Positions 32,182 to 41,815 of a stretch of 64,000 nucleotides of DNA are shown one piece after another; position 1 is the stretch's first letter, and every line of letters starts with the position of its first letter. The notes under the pieces are model-generated. The model did not search any database. It saw only the letters and a program-made list of their open reading frames with translations, and had not been told where the DNA came from. Made by a program: the position numbers and the translations under genes. The DNA lies in assembly GCF_944387275.1 (NCBI RefSeq), contig NZ_CALXEG010000007.1, positions 1-64,000 of the forward strand. Direction: 5' to 3'. This stretch comes from an uncultured Pseudoflavonifractor sp. Lineage in GTDB: Bacteria; Bacillota; Clostridia; Oscillospirales; Oscillospiraceae.

Positions 32182-33432
32182 CTATTGGGGCCACGAGAAT
32201 TCCGTAAACAGCCACTTGTCCCCCACCTTTTCGTAGGGGAAGGAGACGGAAACCGCCTGGGCCGGACGGGAGCCGTCGGACCAGGTCAGGGTGCCCTCCA
32301 GGCGGCAGACCAGCCTGGTATCGCTCTCCTGCTCCACCTGGACGGCGGCATCTGCCAGGTCGGGGGCGGTCCTGGCGCTCTGGGCGCAGCAGAGCACGCC
32401 GTCCACGTCCCGGTACAGGTCCATGCTCAGCAGCTCCTCCGCGATCTCGTCGGAGAAGATGCCCTTCAGATACATCCGCAGGTCCAGCACCGTGGAGAAC
32501 CGGCTGTCCGTCACCGGGTACCACTCCCTGCCGTCCGCGGCCGTCTTGGCTCCGGCATCCACGGTCAGGGGCGCGCCCTGGAACCAGCCCCAGGCCTCCA
32601 GGGCTCTGGTAAACTGGACGCGGGCCTGCACCTGGGGCTGCTGGACGTACACGCCGAAGGCGTCATCCCGCTGCATGCGGTACACGCTGCCGCTGCGCAT
32701 GATGACGAACCAGCCGCCGCTCTCCTGGGTCACAGTACCGCCGGTGTAGCTGGGGTGGAGGACCCACATGTCCTCCCCGATGCCGGGGATCCCCGCGGCC
32801 CAGGCGTCAAACCAGCTCTTCAGCCGGTTCTGGTCCTCCCAGCCGCCGGTGTAGGACGCCAGATACTCCGCGCACAGGTCCAGCAGCCCGTCCCGGTCCA
32901 GTAGGGACTGGGACGCGATCTCCCAGCCCCCCTCCGGGTCGGCGGACCGGAGCATCACGTTCACCAGCTCGGCCGCCACGTCCTCAGGGGCCATGTCCCC
33001 TGTGGTGTCCTCGTAGAAATACACGTCGGGCTGGGACAGGGGCGAGCTGTCCGTCCCCTCTCCCCGGTCGTCCACCGACGTGCCGGGCACGTAGTCGGCA
33101 AACCAGTAGGCCCGGTCCAGGGCGTACCACTGGCTGTTGGACAGGCTGTCCGGGTACTTCTCCCACAGCTCCTCCGCCAGCGCCCGGCAGTCCGGCGCGC
33201 CGGTGGTCTGGGGCGGCTGGCTGTCCGTGGGCGCGGGAGAGACCGTCCCCTCCGGCGCAGGACTCACCTCCAACTCCTCCATGGGCGTGGGAGTAACCGT
33301 CTGCTCCGGCGTATCAGTGGGTTTTGCGCTGTCTGAGGGCATGGGCTGCCCCGTCTCCCCCGCCGGCTGCGTCCGGCATCCTGCGAGAAGCAGAAGAAGC
33401 AGTATGGCCAGCACAGCGGCTTGCTTTCTCAT
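32182..33432 (-). CDS. Lipoprotein of unknown function (C-terminus IseA-like)
   Basis: A 416-residue lipoprotein: signal peptide with lipobox LLAGC (Cys 19), a Pro/Thr/Ser-rich spacer to about residue 75, then a folded region. The last ~105 residues (LDLRMYLKGIFSDEIAEELL, VDGVLCCAQSART, VSFPYEKVGDKWLFTEF) have the length and layout of IseA-type DL-endopeptidase inhibitor or DL-like domains, a tentative match. ATG at 33432 is six bases after GGGAGGG. It has its own promoter and terminator, and sits next to spoIIA without being in that operon. Confidence 0.7.
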   Translation of the reverse strand: MRKQAAVLAILLLLLLAGCRTQPAGETGQPMPSDSAKPTDTPEQTVTPTPMEELEVSPAPEGTVSPAPTDSQPPQTTGAPDCRALAEELWEKYPDSLSNSQWYALDRAYWFADYVPGTSVDDRGEGTDSSPLSQPDVYFYEDTTGDMAPEDVAAELVNVMLRSADPEGGWEIASQSLLDRDGLLDLCAEYLASYTGGWEDQNRLKSWFDAWAAGIPGIGEDMWVLHPSYTGGTVTQESGGWFVIMRSGSVYRMQRDDAFGVYVQQPQVQARVQFTRALEAWGWFQGAPLTVDAGAKTAADGREWYPVTDSRFSTVLDLRMYLKGIFSDEIAEELLSMDLYRDVDGVLCCAQSARTAPDLADAAVQVEQESDTRLVCRLEGTLTWSDGSRPAQAVSVSFPYEKVGDKWLFTEFSWPQ

Positions 33433-33542
33433 GCCGAACCCTCCCAACGGTAAATTGATTCTCCGGTTACAGTATACCCATCCGCAGCCCCTTTGCTGCC
33501 CGGCCGGAGCGGAAAACTGTATCCACCGCTATATGGTATGTA

Positions 33543-33571
33543 ATAATACCTTTTTTCTCCGCTCCTATCAA
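33543..33571 (-). promoter_or_regulatory. Predicted promoter of the lipoprotein gene
   Basis: TTGATA (33566-33571), 17 bp, TATTAT (33543-33548) on the minus strand, about 110 bp before the start. The remaining part of the 33433-33754 gap holds the valS terminator and nothing else recognisable. Confidence 0.6.
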
Positions 33572-33693
33572 CGCTAATTTGTAAACTTTTTTGGGCGTGT
33601 GCCGCAGAAAAGCTTATTCTGCCCCACGGAAGTCCCTCATCCTCTCTTTTTCGCCCGTTTGGAACAAAATAAACATTTCTTTGCATACAGATG

Positions 33694-33732
33694 AAAAAAT
33701 GCCGCCGGAGACGGCGCATCGTCTCCGGCGGC
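33694..33732 (-). terminator. Intrinsic terminator of valS
   Basis: A 13-bp perfect stem GCCGCCGGAGACG/CGTCTCCGGCGGC (33701-33713 with 33720-33732) is followed by six U residues on the minus strand. Confidence 0.9.
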
Positions 33733-33754
33733 AGAAGAGGCTATGGGGTTGGCG

Positions 33755-36388
33755 TTACATATTGGAAAGCTCTTCCTCCAGCTTGGCCACCAGCTCCTTG
33801 AGCTTGACGGACCGCTCCCGCTCGGCCTCCACCACGTTGGCGGGGGCCTTGTTCACAAAGCCGGGGTTGTTCAGCTTGGTCTCCAGCTTGTCCAGCTCGG
33901 CACGGTTCTTCTTGAGCTCCTTCTCCATGCGGGCCTTCTCCTTCTCCATGTCCACCAGCTCGGCCAGAGGGATGGAGATGCGGGCGGCGTGGGTGATGAC
34001 GGTGACCATGCCCTTGGCGTCCTGGTCGGCGTCGGTGACGCCGGTGATGGTCACGTCGCTGGCGTAACCCAGCCGCTTGAGGAAGGGGATGCCGGCCTCA
34101 AACACGTCCCGCTGCAGGGTGGACACGGTGACGTGGGCCTTCTTGGAGGGCGGCACGTTCATCTCGGAGCGGCGGGTACGGATGGCGCTGATGGCGTCCA
34201 TGATCATCTCCATGGCCCGCTCCTCGTCGGGGAAGTCCAGGGCCACGCTGTGCTCCGGCCACTTCTGGAGCATCAGGTAATCCCCCTCGTGGGGCAGGGC
34301 CTGCCAGATCTCCTCGGTGATGAAGGGCATGAAGGGGTGGAGCAGCTTGAGGATCTGGGTGAGCACGTAGCAGAGCACCTTCTGGGCGTTGACCTTGGCG
34401 GCCTCGTCGTCGCCCTGGAGGCGGGCCTTGGTCAGCTCGATATACCAGTCGCAGTAGGAGTCCCAGATGAAGTCGTAGATCTTCTGTGCCGCCACGCCCA
34501 GCTCGTACTTGTCCATGTTCTCCGTCATCTCGGGGATCAGGGCGTTGAGCTTGGAGAGGATCCAGCGGTCCTCCATCTCCAGCTTCTCGGGCAGCTCGCA
34601 CTTGTCGATGGTCAGGTTCATCATCAGGAAGCGGCTGGCGTTCCAGATCTTGTTGGCGAAATTGCGCATGGCCTCGCACCGCTCGGTGTAGAAACGCATG
34701 TCGTTTCCGGGGGAGTTGCCGGTGACCAGATTGAACCGCAGGGCGTCGGCGCCGTACTTCTCGGCGATCTCCAGGGGGTCGATGCCGTTGCCCAGGCTCT
34801 TGGACATCTTGCGGCCCTTGTCGTCCCGCACCAGGCCGTGGATGAACACGGTGTGGAAGGGGGGCTTGCCGGTGTGCTCGCAGGCGGAGAAGATCATGCG
34901 GGCCACCCAGAAGAAGATGATGTCGTAGCCGGTGACCAGCACGTCGGTGGGATAGAAGTACTTGTAGTCCTCGGTCTCCTCGGGCCAGCCCAGGGTGGAG
35001 AAGGGCCACAGGGCGGAGGAGAACCAGGTGTCCAGCACGTCCTCCTCCTGCTTGATGTTCTTGGAGTGGCAGTGCTCGCACTCGGTGGGGTCCTCCTCGG
35101 ACACGGTGATGTGGCCGCAGTCCTGGCAGGTCCAGGCGGGGATCTGGTGGCCCCACCACAGCTGGCGGGAGATGCACCAGTCGTGGACGTTCTCCATCCA
35201 GTTGACATAGGTCTTGGAGAACCGGTCGGGGACGAACTTGACCTCCCCGTCGTTGACCACCCGCAGGGCCTCCTCGGCCAGGGGGGCCATCTTCACGAAC
35301 CACTGGGCGGAGATGAGAGGCTCCACGTCGCTGTGGCAGCGGTAGCAGGTGCCCACGTTGTGCTGGTGGGGCTCCACCTTCACCAGGTAGCCCTGCTCCT
35401 CCAGGTCGGCCACGATGGCCTTCCGGGCCTCATAGCGGTCCATGCCGGAGTACTTGCCGTACCCCTCCACCACGCGGCCGTTGTCGTCCAGCACCCGGAT
35501 GGTCTCCAGGTTCTGACGCAGGCCCACCTCGAAGTCGTTGGGGTCGTGGGCGGGGGTCATCTTCACGCAGCCGGTGCCGAACTCCATGTCCACGTAGTCG
35601 TCGGCCACGATGGGCATCTCACGGCCCACCAGGGGCAGGATGCACTTCTTGCCCACGATGTCCTTGTACCGGTCGTCGTTGGGGTTGACGGCCACGCCGG
35701 TGTCGCCCAGCATGGTCTCGGGCCGGGTGGTGGCCACGATGACATAGCGGCCCTCCTCGCCCTGGATGGGGTAGCGGATGTGCCAGAAGTAGCCGGGCTT
35801 GTCCTGGTACTCCACCTCGGCGTCGGACAGGGCGGTGACGCAGTGGGGGCACCAGTTGATGATGCGGCTGCCCTTGTAGATGAGGCCCTTCTTATACAGG
35901 GAGACGAACACGTGGCGCACGGCCTTGCTCAGGCCCTCGTCCATGGTGAACCGGGAGCGGGACCAGTCGCAGGAGGCGCCCAGCTTCTTCTGCTGCTCCA
36001 CGATGCGGCCCCCGTACTTGTTCTTCCAGTCCCACACCCGCTCCAGGAACTTGTCCCGGCCCAGGTCGTAGCGGGTCAGGCCCTCGTTCTTGCGCAGCTC
36101 CTCCTCCACCTTGATCTGGGTGGCGATGCCGGCGTGGTCGGTGCCGGGCACCCACAGGGCGGCGTAGCCCTGCATCCGCTTGAAGCGGATCAGGATGTCC
36201 TGGAGGGTGGAGTCCATGGCGTGGCCCATGTGGAGCTGGCCGGTGACGTTGGGGGGCGGCATGACAATGGTGAAGGGCTTCTTGTCCGGGTCACGGTGGC
36301 CCACAAAGCAGCCGTTCTTCTCCCACATCTCGTAGATGCGGCCCTCCACCTCCTGGGGTTCATAGACCTTGGGAAGTTCTTTGTTCAT
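33755..36388 (-). CDS. valS: Valyl-tRNA synthetase
   Basis: A 877-residue class I synthetase that charges tRNA-Val. HIGH appears as [16 protein letters not shown] near residue 45 and KMSKS as [16 protein letters not shown] near residue 525; the editing domain ([17 protein letters not shown]) lies between. A C-terminal coiled coil ([20 protein letters not shown]) is the tRNA-binding arm. ATG at 36388 lies 11 bases after AAGGAG. Expression is controlled by an upstream Val T-box leader and its terminator. Confidence 0.98.
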   Translation of the reverse strand: MNKELPKVYEPQEVEGRIYEMWEKNGCFVGHRDPDKKPFTIVMPPPNVTGQLHMGHAMDSTLQDILIRFKRMQGYAALWVPGTDHAGIATQIKVEEELRKNEGLTRYDLGRDKFLERVWDWKNKYGGRIVEQQKKLGASCDWSRSRFTMDEGLSKAVRHVFVSLYKKGLIYKGSRIINWCPHCVTALSDAEVEYQDKPGYFWHIRYPIQGEEGRYVIVATTRPETMLGDTGVAVNPNDDRYKDIVGKKCILPLVGREMPIVADDYVDMEFGTGCVKMTPAHDPNDFEVGLRQNLETIRVLDDNGRVVEGYGKYSGMDRYEARKAIVADLEEQGYLVKVEPHQHNVGTCYRCHSDVEPLISAQWFVKMAPLAEEALRVVNDGEVKFVPDRFSKTYVNWMENVHDWCISRQLWWGHQIPAWTCQDCGHITVSEEDPTECEHCHSKNIKQEEDVLDTWFSSALWPFSTLGWPEETEDYKYFYPTDVLVTGYDIIFFWVARMIFSACEHTGKPPFHTVFIHGLVRDDKGRKMSKSLGNGIDPLEIAEKYGADALRFNLVTGNSPGNDMRFYTERCEAMRNFANKIWNASRFLMMNLTIDKCELPEKLEMEDRWILSKLNALIPEMTENMDKYELGVAAQKIYDFIWDSYCDWYIELTKARLQGDDEAAKVNAQKVLCYVLTQILKLLHPFMPFITEEIWQALPHEGDYLMLQKWPEHSVALDFPDEERAMEMIMDAISAIRTRRSEMNVPPSKKAHVTVSTLQRDVFEAGIPFLKRLGYASDVTITGVTDADQDAKGMVTVITHAARISIPLAELVDMEKEKARMEKELKKNRAELDKLETKLNNPGFVNKAPANVVEAERERSVKLKELVAKLEEELSNM

Positions 36389-36431
36389 TCTTTTTAACAC
36401 TCCTTTTCGGGGCAAAAAACTTTATGCGCAA

Positions 36432-36686
36432 CAAAAAAGTCCGCCCCAAGCCTTTTGCTCAGGACGAACTGATGCAGTCCGTGGTACCACCTGAATTTTC
36501 TCCCGCGGGAGAACACTCATTGTCTCGGTAACGGGAGAACCCGCCACCCCCTACTTGCTTCAGGGGCGGAGCTCCGGGACCACCTTCCGCATTCCCAACG
36601 GAGAGCCTTGCACCGGCCGGCTCCTCTCTGCACCCTGGAAAATGCGTACTCCTTCCCTTCGCGGCTTTTCACTGTGAACGCTCTTT
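36432..36686 (-). promoter_or_regulatory. T-box riboswitch (valine) controlling valS
   Basis: The minus-strand leader contains stem I with the AGAGAG bulge and GGTGCAAGG distal loop, a specifier region GAAGGTGGTCCCGG in which alignment with the Trp leader at 41.99 kb places GTG (Val) at 36581-36583, the T-box GGTGGTACCACGG (about 36478-36490), and a terminator stem (36439-36451 with 36457-36469, 13 pairs including G-U) followed by a U-run. Uncharged tRNA-Val should favour the antiterminator and raise valS expression. Confidence 0.88.
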
Positions 36687-36715
36687 AGTATATGCATTTC
36701 CCGGAACATTGTCAA
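36687..36715 (-). promoter_or_regulatory. Promoter of the valS T-box transcript
   Basis: Perfect TTGACA (36710-36715), 17-bp spacer, TATACT (36687-36692) on the minus strand. Confidence 0.8.
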
Positions 36716-36823
36716 GGAGAACAAATGGTTTCCCCGCTTTTTCGCCACCGGAAATACCCGGAACTTCTCCGGCGTCTGTGCGTCTAAAAAGTACACAACA
36801 CCACAGGAACGGAGGCTGACAGG

Positions 36824-37255
36824 ATGAAACAATCTGCTCTGTTGGGTCTGGCTCTGGCGCTGACCCTGCTGCCGGCCGGCTGCGGACAGGACGCCGTCCT
36901 GCCGTCCACTGAACTTTCTCCCACCCATGCGGAGGCGCAGGATACCGCCCCGCCGTCTGCCGAAATTCTCTCCTTCTCCTACGCCGAGGTACAGGATACC
37001 TGCGGGGAAAACGCGCCGGGCGTTCTGCTGGACGGCTTTCAAAACACCTCTCCCCTCCCAATCGGCAGCGCGGAGGAGGCCGTCCAGCAGGCCGCGGCGG
37101 AGTGTACTATTTCCTACGACTCCGTCACCTGCCGCTACGACAGCGCGGCCGACATGTGGGACGTCTGCTTCTTTACGGCGGGGATGGCCGGGGGCTGTCA
37201 GGACGTGTATCTCAACGGCAGCGGCGTCACCTGCCTGATTGTGTACGGCGAATGA
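36824..37255 (+). CDS. Small lipoprotein of unknown function
   Basis: A 143-residue exported protein. Signal peptide with lipobox LPAGC (Cys 20), a low-complexity linker and a ~90-residue folded part containing four to five further Cys-adjacent strands (SYDSVTCRYDSAADMWDVCFF, GVTCLIVYGE). The DMWDVCFF stretch resembles peptidase-propeptide/YpeB-like domain strands, but this is only an impression. ATG follows GGAGG by eight bases. Divergent from valS. Confidence 0.65.
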   Translation: MKQSALLGLALALTLLPAGCGQDAVLPSTELSPTHAEAQDTAPPSAEILSFSYAEVQDTCGENAPGVLLDGFQNTSPLPIGSAEEAVQQAAAECTISYDSVTCRYDSAADMWDVCFFTAGMAGGCQDVYLNGSGVTCLIVYGE

Positions 37256-37378
37256 TCCCCCCGACGCTCTTCCCCAAAAAGTTCCATTGACCCGTTGCGT
37301 TTTTCCGCTTGGTCCTGTATAATATTTTCCGATATTTTTGCCCCTGTCTTTCGGGGCTGTATGCGGAGGCAATTTTCT

Positions 37379-37627
37379 ATGACCATTGATTACAGAACCA
37401 GAGGCGTCTGCTCCACCCGGATGGTGATCGACGTGGAGGGCGACACGGTCCAGTCCGTGAAGATCTTCAACGGCTGCGACGGCAACCTCCAGGGCATCTC
37501 CCGGCTGGTGGAGGGCATGAAGGTCACCGACGCCATCTCCAAGCTGGAGGGCATCCACTGCGGCGGCAAGCCCACCTCCTGCCCCGACCAGCTGGCCCAG
37601 GCCCTCAAGCAGGCGGTCCAGGCCTGA
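37379..37627 (+). CDS. TSCPD domain protein (TIGR03905-like)
   Basis: An 82-residue protein named for its motif, GGKPTSCPDQLAQAL near the C-terminus, with conserved cysteines at GVCS, NGCDGN and IHCGG. The same domain forms the C-terminal zinc-binding part of class II ribonucleotide reductases, but stand-alone members are uncharacterised. ATG at 37379 is nine bases after GGAGG; the longer frame to 37295 is not supported. Confidence 0.85.
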   Translation: MTIDYRTRGVCSTRMVIDVEGDTVQSVKIFNGCDGNLQGISRLVEGMKVTDAISKLEGIHCGGKPTSCPDQLAQALKQAVQA

Positions 37628-37705
37628 CCCGGTCCATACCAAAGAAAGAGCGGTCCCAACGGCCCTGGCGCCGGTGGGGCCGCTTTCCGTGAGGAGAGAT
37701 CATTC

Positions 37706-38821
37706 ATGGCTTCGTCCATTCTTTCGTTCGTCAAGCGGGAGGCCGTGGGCTGCATCGCCCTGCTGTGCGCCCTGGTCTCCATGATTTTTGTCCCGCCCTC
37801 GGCGGCCTACCTGGGGTACATCGACTTCCGGGTGCTCTCCCTGCTCTTCTGCCTGATGGCGGTGGTGGCCGGACTCCAGGACTGCGGCCTCTTCGCCGTG
37901 CTGGCCCAGAAGCTGCTCACCGGCAAGAAGCGGATGCGCTTCATCTCCCTGGTGCTGGTGCTCCTCCCCTTCTTCACCTCCATGCTCATCACCAACGACG
38001 TGTCCCTCATCACCTTTGTCCCCTTCACCCTGCTGGTGCTGGGGCTGGTGGGGCGGCTGGAGCGGGCCCTGTACCTGGTGGTGCTCCAGACCCTGGCGGC
38101 CAATCTGGGCAGCATGGCCACCCCGGTGGGCAACCCCCAGAACCTGTACCTCTACTCCGCCTTCGGCATCCCCGCCGGGGCGTTCTTCGCCGTCATGGTC
38201 CCCCTGACCCTGGTGAGCCTGGTGGGCCTGTCCGTGGCCGCACTGTGCGTCAGGCCGGAGGGCATCGAGGTCCGCTTCCCCGAGAAGCAGACCATCCGGC
38301 GGCCCCGGCAGCTGTGGCTGATGGCGGTGCTCTTCCTGCTGTGCCTGCTGTCCGTGTTCCACGTGCTCCACTACGCCGTGCTGCTGGCCATCGTGGCGGT
38401 GTGCCTGCTCCTCTTCGCCCGGCACCTCTTCCCCCGGGTGGACTACGGACTGCTCTTCACCTTTGTCTGCTTCTTCATCTTCGCGGGCAACATCGGCAAC
38501 ATCCCGGCGGTGAAGGACTTCCTCTCCGCCGTCATGGCAGAGAACACCTTTATTACCTCCCTGTGCGCCAGCCAGGTCATCAGCAACGTGCCCGCGGCGG
38601 TGCTCCTCTCCGGCTTCACGGAGGACTGGAAGGGCCTGCTGCTGGGCACCGACGTGGGCGGCCTGGGCACCCTCATCGCCTCCCTGGCCAGCCTGATCTC
38701 CTTCCGGCTGTACCTCAAGTCCCCCGGCGCCAAGCCCCTGCGGTACCTGGGCGTGTTCACCCTGGCCAATCTGGTGGGGCTGGTAATTCTGATCGCCGTG
38801 TCCATGCTCTTTCTGCTGTAA
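37706..38821 (+). CDS. SLC13/ArsB/NhaD-like anion permease
   Basis: A 371-residue integral membrane protein with about 10 helices. The two half-repeats carry the ion-transporter-superfamily hairpin motifs, MLITNDVSLITFVPF in the first half and ASQVISNVPAAVLLS in the second; the NLGSMATPVGNPQNLYLYS loop is characteristic of the ArsB/CitM/NhaD clan. Substrate cannot be told from sequence. GAGGAG lies upstream of ATG. It stands alone between the TSCPD gene and a bidirectional terminator. Confidence 0.85.
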   Translation: MASSILSFVKREAVGCIALLCALVSMIFVPPSAAYLGYIDFRVLSLLFCLMAVVAGLQDCGLFAVLAQKLLTGKKRMRFISLVLVLLPFFTSMLITNDVSLITFVPFTLLVLGLVGRLERALYLVVLQTLAANLGSMATPVGNPQNLYLYSAFGIPAGAFFAVMVPLTLVSLVGLSVAALCVRPEGIEVRFPEKQTIRRPRQLWLMAVLFLLCLLSVFHVLHYAVLLAIVAVCLLLFARHLFPRVDYGLLFTFVCFFIFAGNIGNIPAVKDFLSAVMAENTFITSLCASQVISNVPAAVLLSGFTEDWKGLLLGTDVGGLGTLIASLASLISFRLYLKSPGAKPLRYLGVFTLANLVGLVILIAVSMLFLL

Positions 38822-38840
38822 GATAGGTTCCGCTGACATA

Positions 38841-38879
38841 AAAGAGGCGGCTCACACACCGGGTGTGAGCCGCCTCTTT
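38841..38879. terminator. Bidirectional terminator between the permease and trpXYZ operons
   Basis: A 17-bp perfect stem (38841-38857 with 38863-38879) with flanking A and T runs serves both convergent transcription units. Confidence 0.92.
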
Positions 38880-38889
38880 ATGTACTTGT

Positions 38890-39690
38890 TCAGGAGAGCA
38901 GGATGCGGTCGTTGTCCAGGCCCTTGCCCACGTTCTCCCGGAAGCGGCGGAGCAGGTCGTCCACGGTCATGCCCCTGCGCTCCTCCCCCTTCACGTCCAG
39001 CACGATGCGGCCCGAGTCCATCATCAGGGTCCGGTTGCCCAGCTCCAGGGCCTGGTGCATGTTGTGGGTGATCATCAGGCAGGTCAGGTGGTCCCGCTCC
39101 ACGATCTCCCGGGTCAGGCGGAGCACCTTCTCCGCCGTGGCCGGGTCAAGGGCGGCGGTGTGCTCGTCCAGCAGCAGCAGCTTGGGGGGCACCATGGTGG
39201 CCATCAGCAGGGTGAGGGCCTGGCGCTGGCCGCCCGAGAGCAGGCCCACCGGCTGCTTCATCCGGTCCTCCAGCCCCATGTCCAGCCGGGAGAGCTGCTC
39301 CCGGAACAGCTCCTTGTCCTTCCGGCTCACCCGGCTGAAATAGGCCCGCTGGCCCCTGCCCGCCCGCAGGTAGGCCAGGGCCATGTTCTCCTCAATGGTC
39401 ATGTGGGGCGCGGTGCCCCGCATGGGGTCCTGGAACAGGCGGCCCAGTTCCCGGCTGCGGCGGTAGCCGGGCAGGTAGGTGATGTCCTTCCCGTCCAGGG
39501 TGATGTACCCCTCGTCGGGGAAGAAGTCGCCGGCGATGGCGTTGAACATGGTGGACTTGCCCGCGCCGTTGGAGCCCACGATGGCCGCAAAGTCCCCCGG
39601 CTCCAGCTTCAGGGACAGATGGTTCAGGGCCTTCTTCTCGTTGACGGTGCCCGGATTGAAGGTCTTGGACAGGTTGTTCAGCTCCAGCAT
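38890..39690 (-). CDS. trpZ: ABC transporter ATP-binding protein, probable tryptophan uptake
   Basis: A 266-residue ATPase. Walker A is GSNGAGKST (about 37-45), the signature reads LSGGQRQALT, Walker B LLLLDEHTAALD with H-loop ITHN. It follows the permease with one base between stop and start codon spacing and completes a three-gene importer (binding protein, permease, ATPase) under a Trp T-box. Substrate assignment rests on that T-box (specifier TGG), not on this protein. Confidence 0.88.
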   Translation of the reverse strand: MLELNNLSKTFNPGTVNEKKALNHLSLKLEPGDFAAIVGSNGAGKSTMFNAIAGDFFPDEGYITLDGKDITYLPGYRRSRELGRLFQDPMRGTAPHMTIEENMALAYLRAGRGQRAYFSRVSRKDKELFREQLSRLDMGLEDRMKQPVGLLSGGQRQALTLLMATMVPPKLLLLDEHTAALDPATAEKVLRLTREIVERDHLTCLMITHNMHQALELGNRTLMMDSGRIVLDVKGEERRGMTVDDLLRRFRENVGKGLDNDRILLS

Positions 39691-39691
39691 G

Positions 39692-40603
39692 TCAGCGCGC
39701 CCCCTTTCTTGCCGCCATGGCCCGGCGCTTTTTGTTCTGCAGGGCGGCCCACTGCTTCAGGGTGGGCATGGCGATGGCCAGGGCCACCACGATGGCGGTG
39801 ACCAGCTTGAGGCAGTCAATGGGGATGGGAGAGCGGAGCACCAGGGCGTACACAACGCGGTAGAGGATGCTGCCCAGGATGACGGCGACAGCCCCCCGGA
39901 ACATGGCGCCCCGGCCCACGATGGTCTCGCCGATGATGAGGCAGGCCAGGCCGATGACCACAATGCCGGTGCCGCCGTTGATGTCGGCGGTCTTCTGGGC
40001 CTGGCCCACCACCGCGCCGGACAGGCCGGTGAGGGCGTTGGCCACGCACAGGCCAACGGTGATGGTAAAGGTGGGGTTGATGGAGGAGGCCCGCACCATG
40101 TCCCGGTTGTCGCCGGTGGCCCGGATGGACAGGCCCAGCCGGGTGTTCAGGAAGAGCACCAGCAGCACGCCCATCAGAATCGTGATGCCGCCGGAGAGGA
40201 GAATGGCGTACCAGTCGCCGCCGATGCCGGTGGCGCGGAAGAGGGTGAAGATGGTGTCCTGCTTGAGCAGGCTCTGGTTGGCCTTCCAGCCCATGGCCAT
40301 CAGGTTGATGGTGTACAGGCCCGTGTTGGTGATGATGCCCGCCAGGATGGAGGGCACCCCCAGCTTGGTCTGGAGGAAGGCGGTGACGAATCCGGCGCAG
40401 GCCCCCGCCAGCATGGCGGCGGGGATGGCCAGGAAGGGGTGGCCGGCGGCGGTGAGGGTGACCGACACCGCGCAGCCCAGTACAAAGCAGCCGTCGGTGG
40501 TCATATCGGCGATGTCCAGCACCCGGTAGCTGAGGAACAGGGCCATGGCCACCAGCGCGTATTGAAAGCCCAGCTCCAGGGCTGTCTGTGCAACGTAGAG
40601 CAC
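39692..40603 (-). CDS. trpY: ABC transporter permease, probable tryptophan uptake
   Basis: A 303-residue membrane protein with eight or nine helices of the LivH/BPD_transp_2 type (FLSYRVLDIADMTTDGC, FLQTKLGVPSILAGIITNTG). GTG at 40603 lies ten bases after AAGGAG; the frame remains open to 40636 but without a site. A strong hairpin (40636-40657) separates it from the binding-protein gene, which usually yields more binding protein than permease. Confidence 0.88.
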   Translation of the reverse strand: MLYVAQTALELGFQYALVAMALFLSYRVLDIADMTTDGCFVLGCAVSVTLTAAGHPFLAIPAAMLAGACAGFVTAFLQTKLGVPSILAGIITNTGLYTINLMAMGWKANQSLLKQDTIFTLFRATGIGGDWYAILLSGGITILMGVLLVLFLNTRLGLSIRATGDNRDMVRASSINPTFTITVGLCVANALTGLSGAVVGQAQKTADINGGTGIVVIGLACLIIGETIVGRGAMFRGAVAVILGSILYRVVYALVLRSPIPIDCLKLVTAIVVALAIAMPTLKQWAALQNKKRRAMAARKGAR

Positions 40604-40635
40604 GGGAAATCCGCTCCTTTCCAAAACGCAAGCCA

Positions 40636-40657
40636 TCCCCCGGCCTCAGCCGGGGGA
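40636..40657 (-). promoter_or_regulatory. Intercistronic hairpin between trpX and trpY
   Basis: A 9-bp perfect stem TCCCCCGGC/GCCGGGGGA with a 4-nt loop and no U-run. It probably stabilises trpX mRNA or partly terminates transcription, as is common after binding-protein genes. Confidence 0.6.
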
Positions 40658-40677
40658 CAGCCTGTGTGAGATTTGAT

Positions 40678-41709
40678 TCAGTCCTCGGTGGTGGTGACGG
40701 TGGTCACCTGGCCCATGCTGTCGAACACGGAGTAGTCGATGCCCAGGGCGTCGGCGGTCTCGGAGTTGACGGTGATGATGCCGCCGGACACCTGGTAGTA
40801 GTCCTCCATGGCGTCCATGCCCTCGGTGACGGCCTTGTAAGCCAGGTCGGCGGTCTGGGCGCCCAGGTCGGTGTAGTTCACGCCGCAGGTGGCGAAGGCG
40901 CCGTTGCGGACAAAGGAGTCGGCCCCGGTGTAGTGGGGGATGCCCGCCTCGATAAAGTCCTCATAGATGGCCAGCTCGGCGGACATAATCACATTGTCGG
41001 TGGGGGTGAACACCGCGTCCACGCCGTCGGCGATGAGGGAGCTGGCGGCGGCGATGACCTCGTCGTTGGTGTTGGCGGTGGCCTCCTCATAGGCGATGCC
41101 CTTGCCGTCCAGATATTCCTTGGCCTCGGCGATGGGCACCTGGGAGTTGGGCTCGGACAGGGAGTAGAGCAGCCCCACCTTGGACACGTTGGGGTTCTGC
41201 GCCAGCATCATGTCCATGATCAGGTTGGTGTCCAGGGCGTCGCTGGTGCCGGTGACGTAGTCGATGCCGGTCAGGTCGGCGGTGTCGGGATAGGAGATGG
41301 CGGCAAAGACCACAGGGGTCTTGGTCTCCTCGGCGCACACGGCCATCACCTGGGCGGCGGTGGTGGCGATGGGGATGATCACGTCCACCCCGTCGGCAAT
41401 GGCCTGGTCGCCCAGCTGCCGCAGCACGCTCTGGTCGTTCTGGCCGGAGGACACCTCATAGTGGATGGTCACGCCCTGCTCGGCGGCGATCTCGTCCAGC
41501 CGGGCGGTGATGGCGTTGGCGATCTCGTCCAGAGAGGCGTGGTCCATCTGCTTGACCACGGCCACGTTATAGGTCTTGCCGCCGGACTGCTGCGCGGTGT
41601 TTCCCGCTCCGCCGGTGTCGCCGCCGGTCTGGGTGCAGGCGGTGAGGGACAGGGTCATGGCGGCCGCGGCGGTCAGGGCGGCGATGGACTTCAGATTCAG
41701 CTTCTTCAT
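40678..41709 (-). CDS. trpX: ABC transporter substrate-binding lipoprotein, probable tryptophan uptake
   Basis: A 343-residue lipoprotein, with signal peptide and lipobox LTAC (Cys 25), of the ABC_sub_bind (PF04392-like) family: YNVAVVKQMDHASLDEI, GDQAIADGVDVIIPIATTA, IAEAKEYLDGKGIAYEEATA, VFTPTDNVIMSAE. ATG at 41709 is seven bases after GGAGG. Known as TrpX in T-box surveys when, as here, a Trp T-box precedes the operon. Confidence 0.88.
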   Translation of the reverse strand: MKKLNLKSIAALTAAAAMTLSLTACTQTGGDTGGAGNTAQQSGGKTYNVAVVKQMDHASLDEIANAITARLDEIAAEQGVTIHYEVSSGQNDQSVLRQLGDQAIADGVDVIIPIATTAAQVMAVCAEETKTPVVFAAISYPDTADLTGIDYVTGTSDALDTNLIMDMMLAQNPNVSKVGLLYSLSEPNSQVPIAEAKEYLDGKGIAYEEATANTNDEVIAAASSLIADGVDAVFTPTDNVIMSAELAIYEDFIEAGIPHYTGADSFVRNGAFATCGVNYTDLGAQTADLAYKAVTEGMDAMEDYYQVSGGIITVNSETADALGIDYSVFDSMGQVTTVTTTED

Positions 41710-41815
41710 GGTAGTTCCTCCAAATTCTCGTCCCCGGCGGCCTCTGCCCCGGCGGACTTTAATGTGTTTGGATGGTTGATGGAGGGGCCGTCTGCCAAGC
41801 GGCCTTGATTTGAGA

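Noticed and set aside
33743..36397. Long plus-strand frames opposite valS, pcrA (43829-46465) and dnaE (52418-56110)
   Set aside because: Antisense shadows with repetitive Gly-Val-Leu composition; the minus-strand genes carry all family motifs.
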